NCBI GenBank assembly: GCA_016709575.1 | Contig: JADJMM010000013.1 | Span: forward strand, 74,334-138,333 | From: Sphingobacteriaceae bacterium | GTDB lineage: Bacteria; Bacteroidota; Bacteroidia; B-17B0; Aurantibacillaceae | Length of the DNA stretch: 64,000 nucleotides | Direction: 5' to 3' | In this document: positions 1 to 7,967 of the stretch, one piece after another | Position numbering within the stretch: position 1 is the stretch's first letter | Layout: each line of letters starts with the position of its first letter | Notes under the pieces: model-generated | Told to the model about the DNA's origin: nothing | The model's database searches: none | Seen by the model: only the letters and a program-made list of their open reading frames with translations | Made by a program: the position numbers and the translations under genes

Positions 1-105
1 TGTGCTGAGGTGACATTTTTCCGAACAGAGGAGTTGCGTCACTTTGTAACTTCTTTAAAATTTCAAAAACAGTATGTCGGTCTTGGATGTTTATCATTTG
101 CTTAA
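1..105 (+). CDS. C-terminal end of an unidentified protein (cut by window start)
   Basis: The frame is open from the first base of the window to a TAA at 103-105 and encodes 34 residues containing FRTEELRHFVTSLKFQ. Its 3' end overlaps the CWC-protein gene on the opposite strand by 12 bp, the kind of tight tail-to-tail packing seen elsewhere in this window. I do not recognise the family. The real gene lies to the left. An open frame of this length could also occur by chance, so confidence is low. Confidence 0.35.
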   Translation, partial: CAEVTFFRTEELRHFVTSLKFQKQYVGLGCLSFA

Positions 106-261
106 TTGCAATTCATTAATTTTTTTCTGTAAACATTCTTTACAAAGGCAAGAGTCTCCCTCTAAAGGAACAATATTTGGCAAACTGCAACACCAACAAG
201 GTTCTTTGTCTTTTGAACCGCAATGAAATTCTGTTTTACAATTAGGACACTTCTGATTCAT
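94..261 (-). CDS. Cysteine-rich CWC-family small protein
   Basis: This is a protein of about 55 residues with eight cysteines. CPNCK near the N-terminus, the CWCC motif in the middle and CLCKEC at the end match the cysteine-rich CWC family, small probable metal-binding proteins of unknown function in Bacteria. I chose the ATG at 259-261 (MNQKCPNCK), because the 15 residues before it in the longer frame are not conserved in character and the known proteins begin just before the first CxxC. It is convergent with the partial gene at the window start. Function is unknown; zinc binding is inferred from the Cys pattern. Confidence 0.7.
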   Translation of the reverse strand: MNQKCPNCKTEFHCGSKDKEPCWCCSLPNIVPLEGDSCLCKECLQKKINELQLSK

Positions 262-332
262 ACTATTTCTGTAGCAAATGTATGATTTAAATAAATCTAA
301 ATCCAATTAGAATGATTCGAGTAGTTAATTAA

Positions 333-363
333 TTTGATTCAGTCGTATTATGAATTAGCTTTG
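333..363 (+). promoter_or_regulatory. Bacteroidota-type promoter of the gene at 383
   Basis: TTTG at 333-336 and TAGCTTTG at 356-363 are separated by exactly 19 bases. This is the consensus (-33 TTTG, -7 TANNTTTG) of the Bacteroidota housekeeping sigma factor. It predicts a transcript start near 369, about 14 bases before the ATG at 383. This is the best-formed promoter in the window. Confidence 0.75.
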
Positions 364-382
364 GAAAATAACTCCTTATTCA

Positions 383-1462
383 ATGAAAGTAAAATTTACT
401 TTCTTATTCTTAACCCTCTGCTTGTCTGTGGTAATTCAGGCGCAGTGTACTATGGCTAATTATATGGCTGCAGTCAGAATTCCAATTGCTTCTTATCCTT
501 ATGCTGCAACAAGTGCAGCTGTAACTGTTTCTGCCGCTATTGTCGGTGTTCCAACTTTAGGTAATTCCAGCTACAACTGCGGACCGGATTTATATGGAGG
601 CGCTAGTCCGGCTTGGTGGCTTAATGGCGCAACTCAAACTATTACCTTAACATTTTCTCAACCTGTTACAAGTTTAACTTTTTTAATTAATGGAACTAAC
701 GCCACCGAAGTTTTTTATATTGTTTCTAGTAGTACCTGTGGTTTATCAATAAGTAACTTGTGTAGTGTTGGTTTTACATCTGTTGGCGGAACTGTAACAG
801 CAGGACCAACTGCAGGACTTGGATCTATAATAACAGTAAATAATCCGGGAGGCGCAACGATGTACAGAATGACGCATAATGGTTTAGGTGCGGGTTCGCG
901 TGTTACACTTTTAGATTGTTTTGCATTAGGAAGTGGTTCTTGCATTTTGCCTATTGAGCTAATGGAGTTTAGTGGTAAATGCAAAAATGATATTGTTGAT
1001 TTAGAATGGGCAACCGCAATGGAGCGTAACAATAGTTATTTTACCGTTGAAAGAAGCATGAATAGTTATGAATGGGAAGAAATTGGCACTGTGAAAGGAG
1101 CAGGAAATTCAGCTTCACCAAAATATTATTCATTTACTGACCCAAAACCAAATAATGATGTTTTGTATTATCGTTTAAGGCAAACTGATTATAACGGAGA
1201 GTTTGCAAATTCAAAAATCATTTCTGTTAATGCTTGCAAGCGAGCTTCAGAAATTATTGTGTATCCAAATCCTGCAACCAACGAGATTATAATTGATGGA
1301 GAGAATATTGAGAGTGTTCAATTGAATGACGCGTACGGTTCTGAACTATTTCGTAAAGGAATATTTACTTACAATGATTTAAAAATAGACATTTCAAGTC
1401 TTGAAAAAGGAATTTACTTTTTAAGAGTAAATGATAAAATCCATAAAATCGTTAAAGAATAG
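383..1462 (+). CDS. Secreted protein with T9SS type A sorting domain
   Basis: A 359-residue protein. Residues 1-20 form a Sec signal peptide ending in QAQ. Residues about 25-190 are a Gly/Ser/Thr-rich beta domain with paired cysteines that I do not recognise. After ILPIELMEFSG comes the module of about 90 residues that commonly precedes the T9SS tail (LEWATAMERNNSYFTVERS, YYRLRQTDYNG). The last 75 residues are a type A sorting domain (VYPNPATNEI, ISSLEKGIYFLRV). The product should be exported by Sec, moved across the outer membrane by T9SS and attached or released at the surface. It has its own promoter and is convergent with the acetyltransferase, with one base between the stop codons. Confidence 0.85.
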   Translation: MKVKFTFLFLTLCLSVVIQAQCTMANYMAAVRIPIASYPYAATSAAVTVSAAIVGVPTLGNSSYNCGPDLYGGASPAWWLNGATQTITLTFSQPVTSLTFLINGTNATEVFYIVSSSTCGLSISNLCSVGFTSVGGTVTAGPTAGLGSIITVNNPGGATMYRMTHNGLGAGSRVTLLDCFALGSGSCILPIELMEFSGKCKNDIVDLEWATAMERNNSYFTVERSMNSYEWEEIGTVKGAGNSASPKYYSFTDPKPNNDVLYYRLRQTDYNGEFANSKIISVNACKRASEIIVYPNPATNEIIIDGENIESVQLNDAYGSELFRKGIFTYNDLKIDISSLEKGIYFLRVNDKIHKIVKE

Positions 1463-1463
1463 T

Positions 1464-2018
1464 TTAACCATTTGGATTTAAAAGAGAGTAGATGGCTGAA
1501 TCTAAAAATTTTCCCTGCCAAAAGAAATTCTCTTTAAAATAAGCTTCCTTTACAAATTTATGTTTCTCTAAAAGTTTTTGTGATGCAATATTCTCCGGAT
1601 TAATATTGGCTTCTATAGAATGTAATTTCATAACATTAAAACCATAATCAATTACGGCTTTTGCTACCTCATCCATAATTCCTTTTCTCCAATAGTCAGG
1701 ATGTAAAGCATAACCGAATTCCGCACGATAATGTTCTTTCTTAAAATTCAAATACACAACAGTTCCAATTAATTTTGGATTCTCTTTTAATGCAATTCCC
1801 CAGGTAATAATTTCGTTTTTGTCACGTAAATCAGAGATAGTATTTATAAAAGTAATGGTATCATTAATATCTTTTGGTCGCGGACGTTCAATATATTTCA
1901 TCACGCGCTCGTCGGTACGTTGAAAAAATAATTCAGGAGCATCTTCCACTGTAATTTGGCGTAAGACTAAACGATTAGTTGTAAGAGTAGGGAAAGGTGT
2001 AAAATTAGGAGCAAGCAT
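1464..2018 (-). CDS. GNAT family N-acetyltransferase (RimJ/RimL type)
   Basis: A 184-residue protein of the RimJ/RimL-like GNAT class. It begins with the typical beta strand TNRLVLRQITVEDAPELF. It carries the acetyl-CoA loop around HPDYWRKGIMDEVAKAVIDYGF, then LHSIEANINPENIASQKLLEKHKF, the usual GNAT end. Members acetylate N-terminal amines of ribosomal proteins or small molecules; the substrate cannot be read from the sequence. It starts one base after the stop of the YwqK-like gene, so both are probably co-transcribed. Confidence 0.85.
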   Translation of the reverse strand: MLAPNFTPFPTLTTNRLVLRQITVEDAPELFFQRTDERVMKYIERPRPKDINDTITFINTISDLRDKNEIITWGIALKENPKLIGTVVYLNFKKEHYRAEFGYALHPDYWRKGIMDEVAKAVIDYGFNVMKLHSIEANINPENIASQKLLEKHKFVKEAYFKENFFWQGKFLDSAIYSLLNPNG

Positions 2019-2019
2019 G

Positions 2020-2498
2020 TTATTTTTTATTTGAAGGTACAGTTTTTTTAGCTGGCGTTATTTTTTTGGAAACTTCTTTTCCTTTATCATCAAAAACAAA
2101 TTCAGTGATGTCGCCCGTCTCGTTAACATAAATATATTTTCCTACCCAGCGGTTATTGGTCCATGTTCCCTCTTCGCGCACTCTGCCATTTTCATAATAA
2201 AGTAATACTTCTCCTGTTGGTCGGCCATTCACATAATTCATTTTTGATTTCATTTTGTTATTGCAATAGTACTCCTTCCAAATACCAATTCGTTTATTGT
2301 CTTTGTACATACCTTCCTCAATGGTTTGTTGCGCAGCATAGCAAGTGCCGGGTTTGTTTCTTCCTGTAATAATCCATTTGCCCTGTTTTTTTGCATTAGC
2401 ATCAATCAAGTTAACGGTGTCTTTGGAAATCATTTCAAACGACTGGGCTTTTGAAAACAAAACGTGGCCATTAAGAGTATGGTAAGAAGTGATTTCAT
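2020..2498 (-). CDS. Secreted MORN/YwqK-like repeat protein (frameshifted)
   Basis: The body contains MORN-like repeats of the YwqK type (GMYKDNKRIGIWKEYY, YENGRVREEGTWTNNRWVG). An ATG at 2496-2498 opens a perfect signal peptide (MKSLLTILLMATF) in another frame. Adding one base to the A4 run at 2459-2462 joins it to LFSKAQSFEMIS, restoring a normal Sec signal with a cleavage site after KAQ. Without the correction, the only start in the downstream frame is a TTG that leaves no signal. YwqK-like proteins are often labelled toxin-antitoxin antitoxins, but nothing here supports that role. The function is unknown and the location is probably periplasm or outer membrane. Confidence 0.7.
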
Positions 2499-2553
2499 GC
2501 GTAAGTTTTGGTTACAACAATTTACGAAGGGAAAATGAAAAAAGCTAATTAAC

Positions 2554-2982
2554 TTATTGTTGACTTTTTTTTAGATAATCGATAGCCATTGTGAATTCCA
2601 TTATATAAGGAACCTTCTTTTTACCGCAAAAGGCCGGGGCATAATTAGGCATAAGGCTAATGATACGTTTTACTTCATCTTCTATTTCTTTATCATCCTT
2701 AAGGGAATTCATTTTTAAAAATGTTAAAGCGCCGGTAGGTTCAATAAGCCAGGCGAAAGATATTTTATCTTTTTTCTTATACGTTTTTTGAGGTAACCTA
2801 TAATTAGCTTGCATGAACTCTCCAATACTAAAACCGAAAGGAGCACTGCCATTAATATCGGCAATAGTATAATATTCGCGTTTTGAATCTTTATCGATTT
2901 CTGTTTTACATCTTCCTGCTACTTGAGCATTGGCAAGTGAGAAAAAGAAAATAAATAGTAAGCTATAAAAGGTAGTTTTCAT
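2554..2982 (-). CDS. Secreted protein with TonB C-terminal-like fold
   Basis: A 142-residue protein with a clear signal peptide (MKTTFYSLLFIFFFSLANAQ). The C-terminal 85 residues follow the TonB C-terminal pattern: a strand with ISFAWLIEPTGAL, a helix DDKEIEDEVKRIISLMPNYAPA, then a strand KKKVPYIMEFTMAIDY. Known TonB proteins have an N-terminal membrane anchor and a Pro-rich linker; this one has neither, so it is likely a soluble periplasmic relative with no known function. It is monocistronic or the first gene of a loose minus-strand run. Confidence 0.55.
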   Translation of the reverse strand: MKTTFYSLLFIFFFSLANAQVAGRCKTEIDKDSKREYYTIADINGSAPFGFSIGEFMQANYRLPQKTYKKKDKISFAWLIEPTGALTFLKMNSLKDDKEIEDEVKRIISLMPNYAPAFCGKKKVPYIMEFTMAIDYLKKSQQ

Positions 2983-3061
2983 TTATAGTTTTAAAACTAC
3001 TAAAATTTATTTGAAATCAAAATAGGGTTTAACCTTCGTGCTGAAATGAGGCAGGAAAGCA

Positions 3062-3475
3062 TTATTTTTCCAGTTCCAATTTAAATTGTTTTATTAGAAT
3101 CTGTTCGATAGGAAAATCCCACATTTCACGAACGCCCATCTTTGGTTGAACCGGATAAACGGCCGCCTCAACATATTTTTTCTTTTTGAAATTATAAATG
3201 AAAGCTTTGTAAGTAAAAGGAACTTCATAAGGATTAAAGATCTCAAGTACCGAACCCATGGCAGGTTTTGATGTCAATTTAATTCTTAGTCCTTTTATTG
3301 GCGCCACCACACTATCACGAAATTTGAAATAACCATCCGTTGTGTCGTTGGGTACATGTTCTAAATAAGACTGGCCATTCGGTTTCACTATTAGTGAATC
3401 TATTGCTTCAGTTTCCTGAGAGAATGAAACGGAAGAAAGAATAACACAAAAGAGGAAAGTAATCAGAAATCTCAT
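3062..3475 (-). CDS. Hypothetical secreted protein
   Basis: A 137-residue protein with a signal peptide (MRFLITFLFCVILSSVSFSQ) and a mature part with alternating beta-like stretches (LRIKLTSKPAMGSVLEIF, YKAFIYNFKKKKYVEAAVY, then REMWDFPIEQILIKQFKL). I do not recognise a family. The pattern suggests a small beta-sandwich in the periplasm. It stands alone, with REP hairpins downstream of its neighbour. Confidence 0.6.
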   Translation of the reverse strand: MRFLITFLFCVILSSVSFSQETEAIDSLIVKPNGQSYLEHVPNDTTDGYFKFRDSVVAPIKGLRIKLTSKPAMGSVLEIFNPYEVPFTYKAFIYNFKKKKYVEAAVYPVQPKMGVREMWDFPIEQILIKQFKLELEK

Positions 3476-3541
3476 AGAGGCAAGGTAAAGATAAAAACGC
3501 GGATAACAAATCGGTCGTTCCGGGGTTGATATTTGCTAACT

Positions 3542-3610
3542 GGTCCTGTAAGGACCAACTGTTGGTAATCCATATAAAAATAAATATTGAAGCTCCGTAG
3601 GAGCGACCTG
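3542..3610. repeat. REP hairpins on the left side of the RAYT gene
   Basis: There are two short palindromes, ggtcctgtaaggacc at 3542-3556 and gctccgtaggagc at 3592-3604. The second is followed by gacctg. Read on the opposite strand, the same layout (hairpin then cgacctg) occurs at 4078-4096 on the other side of the transposase. The two flanks are therefore inverted copies, as expected for REP sequences mobilised by a RAYT. Confidence 0.65.
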
Positions 3611-3611
3611 T

Positions 3612-4073
3612 TTATTCAACCCAATCAAAAAGATACTTCTCTTCAAATGTAACATTCATCTCTCTTAGCAGTTCAATGTATTCATCTTTAAATTTTTTCT
3701 TATAATGAAGTTCTTCTTGATTTAGAATATAATTTATTACTTTAGGTAATTCCTTTTTCGAATATGAGAACGCACCATAACCTTCTTGCCAATTGAATTT
3801 CCCTATAACCCACCTTTTTTCATTTATCCATCCTGAAGACACTGCTTTAATATCTCTAACTAGGTCTGAAATAGATTGGGATGGTTTTAATCCAATCAAT
3901 ATATGGACGTGGTCAGGCATGCAAAAAATCGCCAGTAATTTATGTCCACGGTTTTGAACAATCCCTGTAATATATTTATGTAATTCCTCTCTGTTTTTCG
4001 GTGAAATTAAATTTTGTCGTCCTTTCACAGCAAAAACAATTTGAATATAGGTTTGTGTATATGTATTAGCCAT
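3612..4073 (-). CDS. REP-associated tyrosine transposase (RAYT, IS200-like Y1)
   Basis: A 153-residue single-domain Y1 transposase. The HUH metal-binding motif is visible as PDHVHILIGL (residues about 53-62). The catalytic tyrosine is probably in the GYGAFSYSKKEL segment, followed by INYILNQEELHYKKKF, typical of TnpA_REP proteins. Family knowledge: these enzymes cut single-stranded DNA at REP hairpins and are usually single-copy domesticated genes. Both sides carry inverted hairpins and three more lie between it and the HRDC gene. The start (MANTYTQTYIQIVFAV) matches the conserved N-terminus of the family, so the gene looks intact. Confidence 0.9.
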   Translation of the reverse strand: MANTYTQTYIQIVFAVKGRQNLISPKNREELHKYITGIVQNRGHKLLAIFCMPDHVHILIGLKPSQSISDLVRDIKAVSSGWINEKRWVIGKFNWQEGYGAFSYSKKELPKVINYILNQEELHYKKKFKDEYIELLREMNVTFEEKYLFDWVE

Positions 4074-4077
4074 TCTG

Positions 4078-4242
4078 CAGGTCGCCCTTACAGGGCTTTT
4101 AAATTATTTACGGTTTTCTACAAACAGTTCGTCCCTACGGGACTTCTTTGAATTATATTTAATAATTCTACATACAGTTCGTCCCTACGGGACTTTTTGA
4201 ATTGCATTTAATAATTTCGCAAACAGGACGCCCCTCCGGGAC
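4078..4242. repeat. Array of four REP hairpins with about 50-bp spacing
   Basis: Palindromes lie at 4084-4096 (gcccttacagggc), 4131-4143 (gtccctacgggac), 4181-4193 (identical to the previous) and 4230-4242 (imperfect, gcccctccgggac). The last three sit in direct repeats of about 50 bp that also share cagttcgtccctacgggact and a ttgaattnnatttaataat spacer. The first copy is oriented opposite to the hairpin at 3592. The array lies between the RAYT start and the stop of the HRDC gene. Confidence 0.8.
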
Positions 4243-4251
4243 TTTTTGAAT

Positions 4252-4707
4252 TTAAACAGAATTCAACAGCGCCAAAATATCATCACCGTATTTCATTATT
4301 TTTCTGCTACTGAAACCTTTTATTTTTCCTAATTCTTCCAGACTCTTAGGTTTGATCTTTGTGATAGTAACTAATTCTGAATTATGGCAAATTACATATC
4401 CTGGCAAACTGGTTTTAACTGAAACATCAGTTCTCCATTTTTTAAGGTAATTATAAACAGCACTTTCCTCTTGTGTTAAAGGTGTATCTGCAGGAAAAGT
4501 AATTTTATCACTTTGTACATTCATTATCGAATCATACTTTGGCTTACTATCTTCATAATAAACGATTATCGACCAATAGTTAATCTTGTCGGTTACAAAT
4601 TCAGTTGCTGTTTTCTTAATGGTTACGGTTTCCATAAATTGATTGAGGGTTTGTTCATCTTGATGAAGCTGGTCGCCAAGACGGATTTGAAATGTTTTAA
4701 TTTTCAT
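4252..4707 (-). CDS. HRDC domain-containing protein
   Basis: A 151-residue protein. Residues about 75-150 form an HRDC domain: TQEESAVYNYLKKWRTDVS, then PGYVICHNSELVTITKIKP and a helix-hairpin KGFSSRKIMKYGDDILALL. HRDC domains bind nucleic acid in RecQ helicases and RNase D; here it stands without a helicase. The N-terminal 70 residues (IRLGDQLHQDEQTLNQFM, INYWSIIVYYED) resemble the region often paired with HRDC in stand-alone Bacteroidota proteins. It lies downstream of recA on the same strand but is separated by a terminator, so it is probably its own transcript. Confidence 0.8.
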   Translation of the reverse strand: MKIKTFQIRLGDQLHQDEQTLNQFMETVTIKKTATEFVTDKINYWSIIVYYEDSKPKYDSIMNVQSDKITFPADTPLTQEESAVYNYLKKWRTDVSVKTSLPGYVICHNSELVTITKIKPKSLEELGKIKGFSSRKIMKYGDDILALLNSV

Positions 4708-4775
4708 AAAATAAATATTTCAGTTAATAATTAATGATTAACCCGCGTATTTAAATGTCCCGTAAAAAATGATTG

Positions 4776-4812
4776 GTAAAAAAACCACTCACCGTATTTC
4801 AGATGAGTGGTT
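4776..4812 (-). terminator. Intrinsic terminator of recA
   Basis: A perfect 9-bp stem (aaccactca at 4783-4791, tgagtggtt at 4804-4812) is followed on the minus strand by seven T residues. It lies about 70 bases after the recA stop codon and is oriented to end recA transcription. Confidence 0.8.
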
Positions 4813-4882
4813 AAGAGAGTAAACAAAAACCCGATTACAAGAGCCCATGGCAGGGCTACACAAAAACTAAACTTATTTACTC

Positions 4883-5953
4883 TTATTCTTCAGCAGCAGC
4901 AATAGTTGTTAACGCCGCAACAATTTTGTTCTCTATTTCCTGAGCTAAATCCGGATTCTCTGCAAAAATATTTTTCACAGCATCGCGTCCTTGTCCTAAT
5001 TTAGTTTCGTTATAACTAAACCATGAACCGCTCTTTTTAATAATTCCTTTCTCAACACCAATATCAATCACTTCACCAACTTTACTAATACCTTCTCCAA
5101 AAATGATATCAAACTCTGCCATACGGAAAGGTGGTGCTACTTTATTCTTAACCACTTTTACACGAACGCGATTTCCTTGAACAATATCACCTTCTTTAAG
5201 TTGACTAATTCTACGGATATCTAAACGTACTGAAGCATAAAACTTCAAAGCGTTACCGCCGGTAGTAGTTTCAGGATTTCCGAACATGATGCCGATTTTT
5301 TCGCGTAATTGGTTAATGAAAATGCAGCAACATCCTGTTTTGCTAATGGTACCGGTTAACTTACGTAAAGCCTGACTCATTAAGCGAGCTTGTAAGCCCA
5401 TACGGCTATCGCCCATTTCACCTTCAATTTCTGCTTTTGGTGTTAATGCTGCTACCGAATCGATAACAACTAAATCAACTGCGCCTGAACGAATTAAATT
5501 ATCTGCAATTTCTAAGGCTTGCTCACCATTATCTGGCTGAGAGATTAATAAGCTTTTTGTATCTACACCTAATTTCTCTGCATAAAAACGATCAAAAGCA
5601 TGTTCTGCATCTATAATAGCTGCAATGCCTCCGCTTTTTTGTACGTTAGCAATCGCATGAATAGCTAAAGTTGTTTTACCTGATGATTCAGGTCCGTATA
5701 TTTCTACTACTCTTCCTTTTGGTAAACCACCAATACCTAAAGCAATGTCTAATCCTAAAGAGCCCGTTGAAATAGCTTCTAAAGGTTCAATAGTTCCATC
5801 ACCTAATTTCATTACGGCGCCTTTTCCGTAAGTTTTCTCTAACTTATCTAAAGTAAGTTGTAGGGCTTTTAGTTTTTCGGTATTCACCGCTTTGTCTTTT
5901 TTCATTTCTTTTGTTTCGTTCATTTCTAGAACTTCGTCCGATTTACGTGCCAT
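4883..5953 (-). CDS. recA: Recombinase RecA
   Basis: A 356-residue RecA, the DNA strand-exchange and SOS coprotease protein. Walker A GPESSGKTT is at residues 87-95. Family signatures LISQPDNGEQALEI, IDSVAALTPKAEIEGEMGD, ALRKLTG and INQLREKIGIMFGNPETTTGG are all present. The N-terminus is about 20 residues longer than in E. coli, with a Lys/Glu-rich leader, which is common in Bacteroidota. The gene is undamaged, in contrast with many neighbours. A terminator lies downstream and a candidate promoter about 110 bases upstream. I saw no obvious LexA-type box, although SOS boxes in this phylum are poorly defined. Confidence 0.98.
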   Translation of the reverse strand: MARKSDEVLEMNETKEMKKDKAVNTEKLKALQLTLDKLEKTYGKGAVMKLGDGTIEPLEAISTGSLGLDIALGIGGLPKGRVVEIYGPESSGKTTLAIHAIANVQKSGGIAAIIDAEHAFDRFYAEKLGVDTKSLLISQPDNGEQALEIADNLIRSGAVDLVVIDSVAALTPKAEIEGEMGDSRMGLQARLMSQALRKLTGTISKTGCCCIFINQLREKIGIMFGNPETTTGGNALKFYASVRLDIRRISQLKEGDIVQGNRVRVKVVKNKVAPPFRMAEFDIIFGEGISKVGEVIDIGVEKGIIKKSGSWFSYNETKLGQGRDAVKNIFAENPDLAQEIENKIVAALTTIAAAEE

Positions 5954-6067
5954 GATTTTTGTTGTTTTTTTGAGTTTATACTACATTTATTAAATTACAA
6001 TTTTTACAATCTGAAATTCGAGGCATTTTTAGGAGATTTATAAACTTTTTTACCGTTGTTTCTTCAA

Positions 6068-6075
6068 CAAAGGTA
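6068..6075 (-). promoter_or_regulatory. Candidate -7 box of recA
   Basis: On the minus strand this reads TACCTTTG, a perfect TANNTTTG. It would start transcription near 6062, leaving a leader of about 110 bases. I see no TTTG at the usual 19-21 base distance upstream, so the call rests on the -7 element only. Confidence 0.4.
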
Positions 6076-6228
6076 TATGAGAACTTAGCAAGACGTAGCT
6101 ACAAATTGTAGCAATTTCAATTTTGTTCAAAACTCTAATCTTTAAGTTCAGTTACTCGGTAGATAGCCAATTTGGCTCAATAGCTTGCTTATCAGGCTAA
6201 ATAGGAGCTAGATACCACTTTTTTGGAC

Positions 6229-6319
6229 TACCTTTGTCTCAGTCAGTTAGTACTCTTAGGTTATATTTAGTTAAGTGTTTGTGTGAAGCCTCCGTTGTTA
6301 GCGGGGGCTTTTCTTTTTA
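6229..6319 (+). ncRNA. Candidate small RNA (promoter box plus terminator, no ORF)
   Basis: TACCTTTG at 6229-6236 is a perfect -7 box and would start a transcript near 6242. An 8-bp GC-rich stem (agcctccg at 6287-6294, cgggggct at 6302-6309, one G-T pair) followed by a T-rich tract to 6319 forms an intrinsic terminator. The 75-80 base transcript between them has no ATG-initiated frame. The terminator itself is convincing (about 0.75). The RNA is an inference, because no upstream gene on this strand needs that terminator. A -33 box is not evident, and I cannot assign it to a known RNA family. Confidence 0.4.
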
Positions 6320-6407
6320 TGAAAGTTATCATAACATAGGTTAAGGTTGTAAGGTATTCCTTTATAATCGTCTATCTTTATAGCTTACTAAATTTCGGAC
6401 TCTTAAT

Positions 6408-7137
6408 ATGTACATTCTTATCTTTTTTTCTCGCCCACTGGTTCCTTTCTTTATTTTGCCAAACCTTTTTCTTACACCGTTATGGTGCTCATAAAATGTT
6501 TACTATGAATAAATTTTGGGAGCGCTTTTTTTACTTTTTTACATTTATTACACAAGGTTCCTCTTTTTTAAATCCGCGTGCCTATGCGATTCTTCACCGC
6601 ATGCATCACGAATATAGCGATACCGAAAAAGATCCGCATTCGCCTATGTTCTTTAAAGATATATGGCACATGACCATGCATACTAAAGATATTTATTTGA
6701 ATTACGCCAAATATGGTAAAGAGCCTGAAGAAAAATTCAGAGGCGGTTACCCTGAATGGAAGTGGATGGATAAACTTAGCGATATGTGGGTGGTTCGTTT
6801 ATTATTCGTAGCACTATATATCTTATTCTATATAAAATTTGCAACTGCTTGGTGGATGTTCTTATTATTACCAATTCATTTCTTTATGGGACCGGTACAT
6901 GGTGCAATTGTAAACTGGTGCGGACATAAATATGGTTACAGTAATTATGATAATCATGATCACAGTAAAAATACTTTACCAATTGATTTTTTAATGTTGG
7001 GAGAATTGTTTCAAAACAATCACCACAAAAAACCATTGGATGTAAATTTTGCGCAAAAGAAATTTGAGTTAGATCCGAGCTTTTTGGTTATTAAAGTATT
7101 GGATTGGCTTCATATTATTAAACTAAACAAAGCGTAA
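6408..7137 (+). CDS. Membrane fatty acid desaturase (frameshifted near start)
   Basis: A di-iron acyl desaturase with all three histidine boxes: HRYGAH, HRMHHEYSD and QNNHHKKP, plus membrane segments between them. The intact frame begins only at 6496, inside HRYGAHKMF. An ATG at 6408 followed by hydrophobic residues (MYILIFF then LAHWFLSLFCQTFFL) reaches that frame if the T7 run at 6423-6429 is T6 or T9, giving about 243 residues, normal for this family. It introduces a double bond into acyl chains in the inner membrane using oxygen and reduced electron carriers. It is the first gene of the lipid-modification cluster, and its product would supply the unsaturated chain that cyclopropane-type methyltransferases act on. 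Confidence 0.88.
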
Positions 7138-7187
7138 TCATTCCGGTTTAACATTGGTGTGATTCGTATTAAATATAAATTATAACA

Positions 7188-7965
7188 ATGTCAAACTATT
7201 TATCTATTCCTCTTATTTCGTGGGCAGTTGTGGCTGTAATCATGGTAATTATTTACTTATGGGGACGAGCCATTAAAAACAACGGCATTGTCGATATTTT
7301 CTGGGCGTATAACTTTTTAGTAATTGCTATTATAATTTGGCTCTTGGCAGATGGATATGAACCACGAAAAAATGCTGTTTGTGCTTTGGCGGCTTTATGG
7401 AGTTTACGGTTAGGATATTATTTAACCATTCGTGTCGGTTCACATTTAAAAGAGGAGGAAGGTCGTTATAAACAATTACGTTTAGAGTGGAACGAAACTA
7501 AATTCTTTTTCTTTTTCAGATGCAGGCATTCAGTAACGTTATGTTAGCGATTCCATTTTTCATTATCGCTTTAAATCCTGAACCACAAATGGGCATTGTT
7601 GAATATATCGGTGCAGGCATGTGGTGTTTAAGTATTATTGGCGAAGGTTTATCAGATTGGCAATTGAAACAATTTAAAAAAGACCCCAATAACAAAGGCA
7701 AAGTTTGCGAAAGCGGTTTGTGGAATTATTCCCGCCATCCCAATTACTTTTTTCAATTCATGATTTGGGTTTCGGTGTTTGTTTTTGCTTTACCTAGTCC
7801 GTATGGATGGATTTCAATAATTTGCCCCATCTCTATAGGCTATTTAATTTTAAGGTAACAGGTATTCCTATGACGGAAGAACAAGCGGTAAGAAGCAAAG
7901 GTGAATTGTATAAAGAATACCAGCGTACTACAAGTTCATTTGTTCCCTGGTTCAAGAAAAAATAA
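7188..7965 (+). CDS. DUF1295 membrane protein, steroid 5-alpha reductase-like (two frameshifts)
   Basis: Three reading-frame pieces join into one protein of about 259 residues. The first carries WGRAIKNNGIVDIFWAYNF, the second GLWNYSRHPNYFFQF, the signature of DUF1295 and isoprenylcysteine methyltransferase/steroid reductase folds, and the third VTGIPMTEEQAVRSKG, the conserved end. One missing T at 7512-7516 and one at 7848-7851 repair it. The family has several membrane helices and probably binds NADPH; the exact reaction is unproven. It sits between the desaturase and a methyltransferase and ends two bases before the latter, so a role as a reductase acting on modified lipids is plausible. 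Confidence 0.85.
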
Positions 7966-7967
7966 TT

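Larger units (their letters stand above)
5954..6407. other. 454-bp intergenic region between recA and the desaturase
   Basis: No credible open reading frame is present. The region holds a minus-strand -7 box for recA (6068-6075), a short palindrome agccaatttggct at 6165-6177, a plus-strand -7 box (6229-6236) and a plus-strand intrinsic terminator (6287-6319). A terminator here with no gene before it suggests a non-coding transcript. The remaining bases up to the desaturase are AT-rich with nothing recognisable except TATCTTTA near 6373, a weak candidate -7 box for the desaturase. Confidence 0.5.

Noticed and set aside
2020..2498. YwqK-like gene as the antitoxin of a toxin-antitoxin pair
   Set aside because: The repaired gene has a secretion signal and the neighbour is an unrelated RimJ-type acetyltransferase; the antitoxin label is a database habit.
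4117..4250. CRISPR array from the 50-bp spaced repeats
   Set aside because: The repeated part is a short palindrome plus a similar spacer, not unique spacers; no cas genes; adjacent RAYT explains it as REP.
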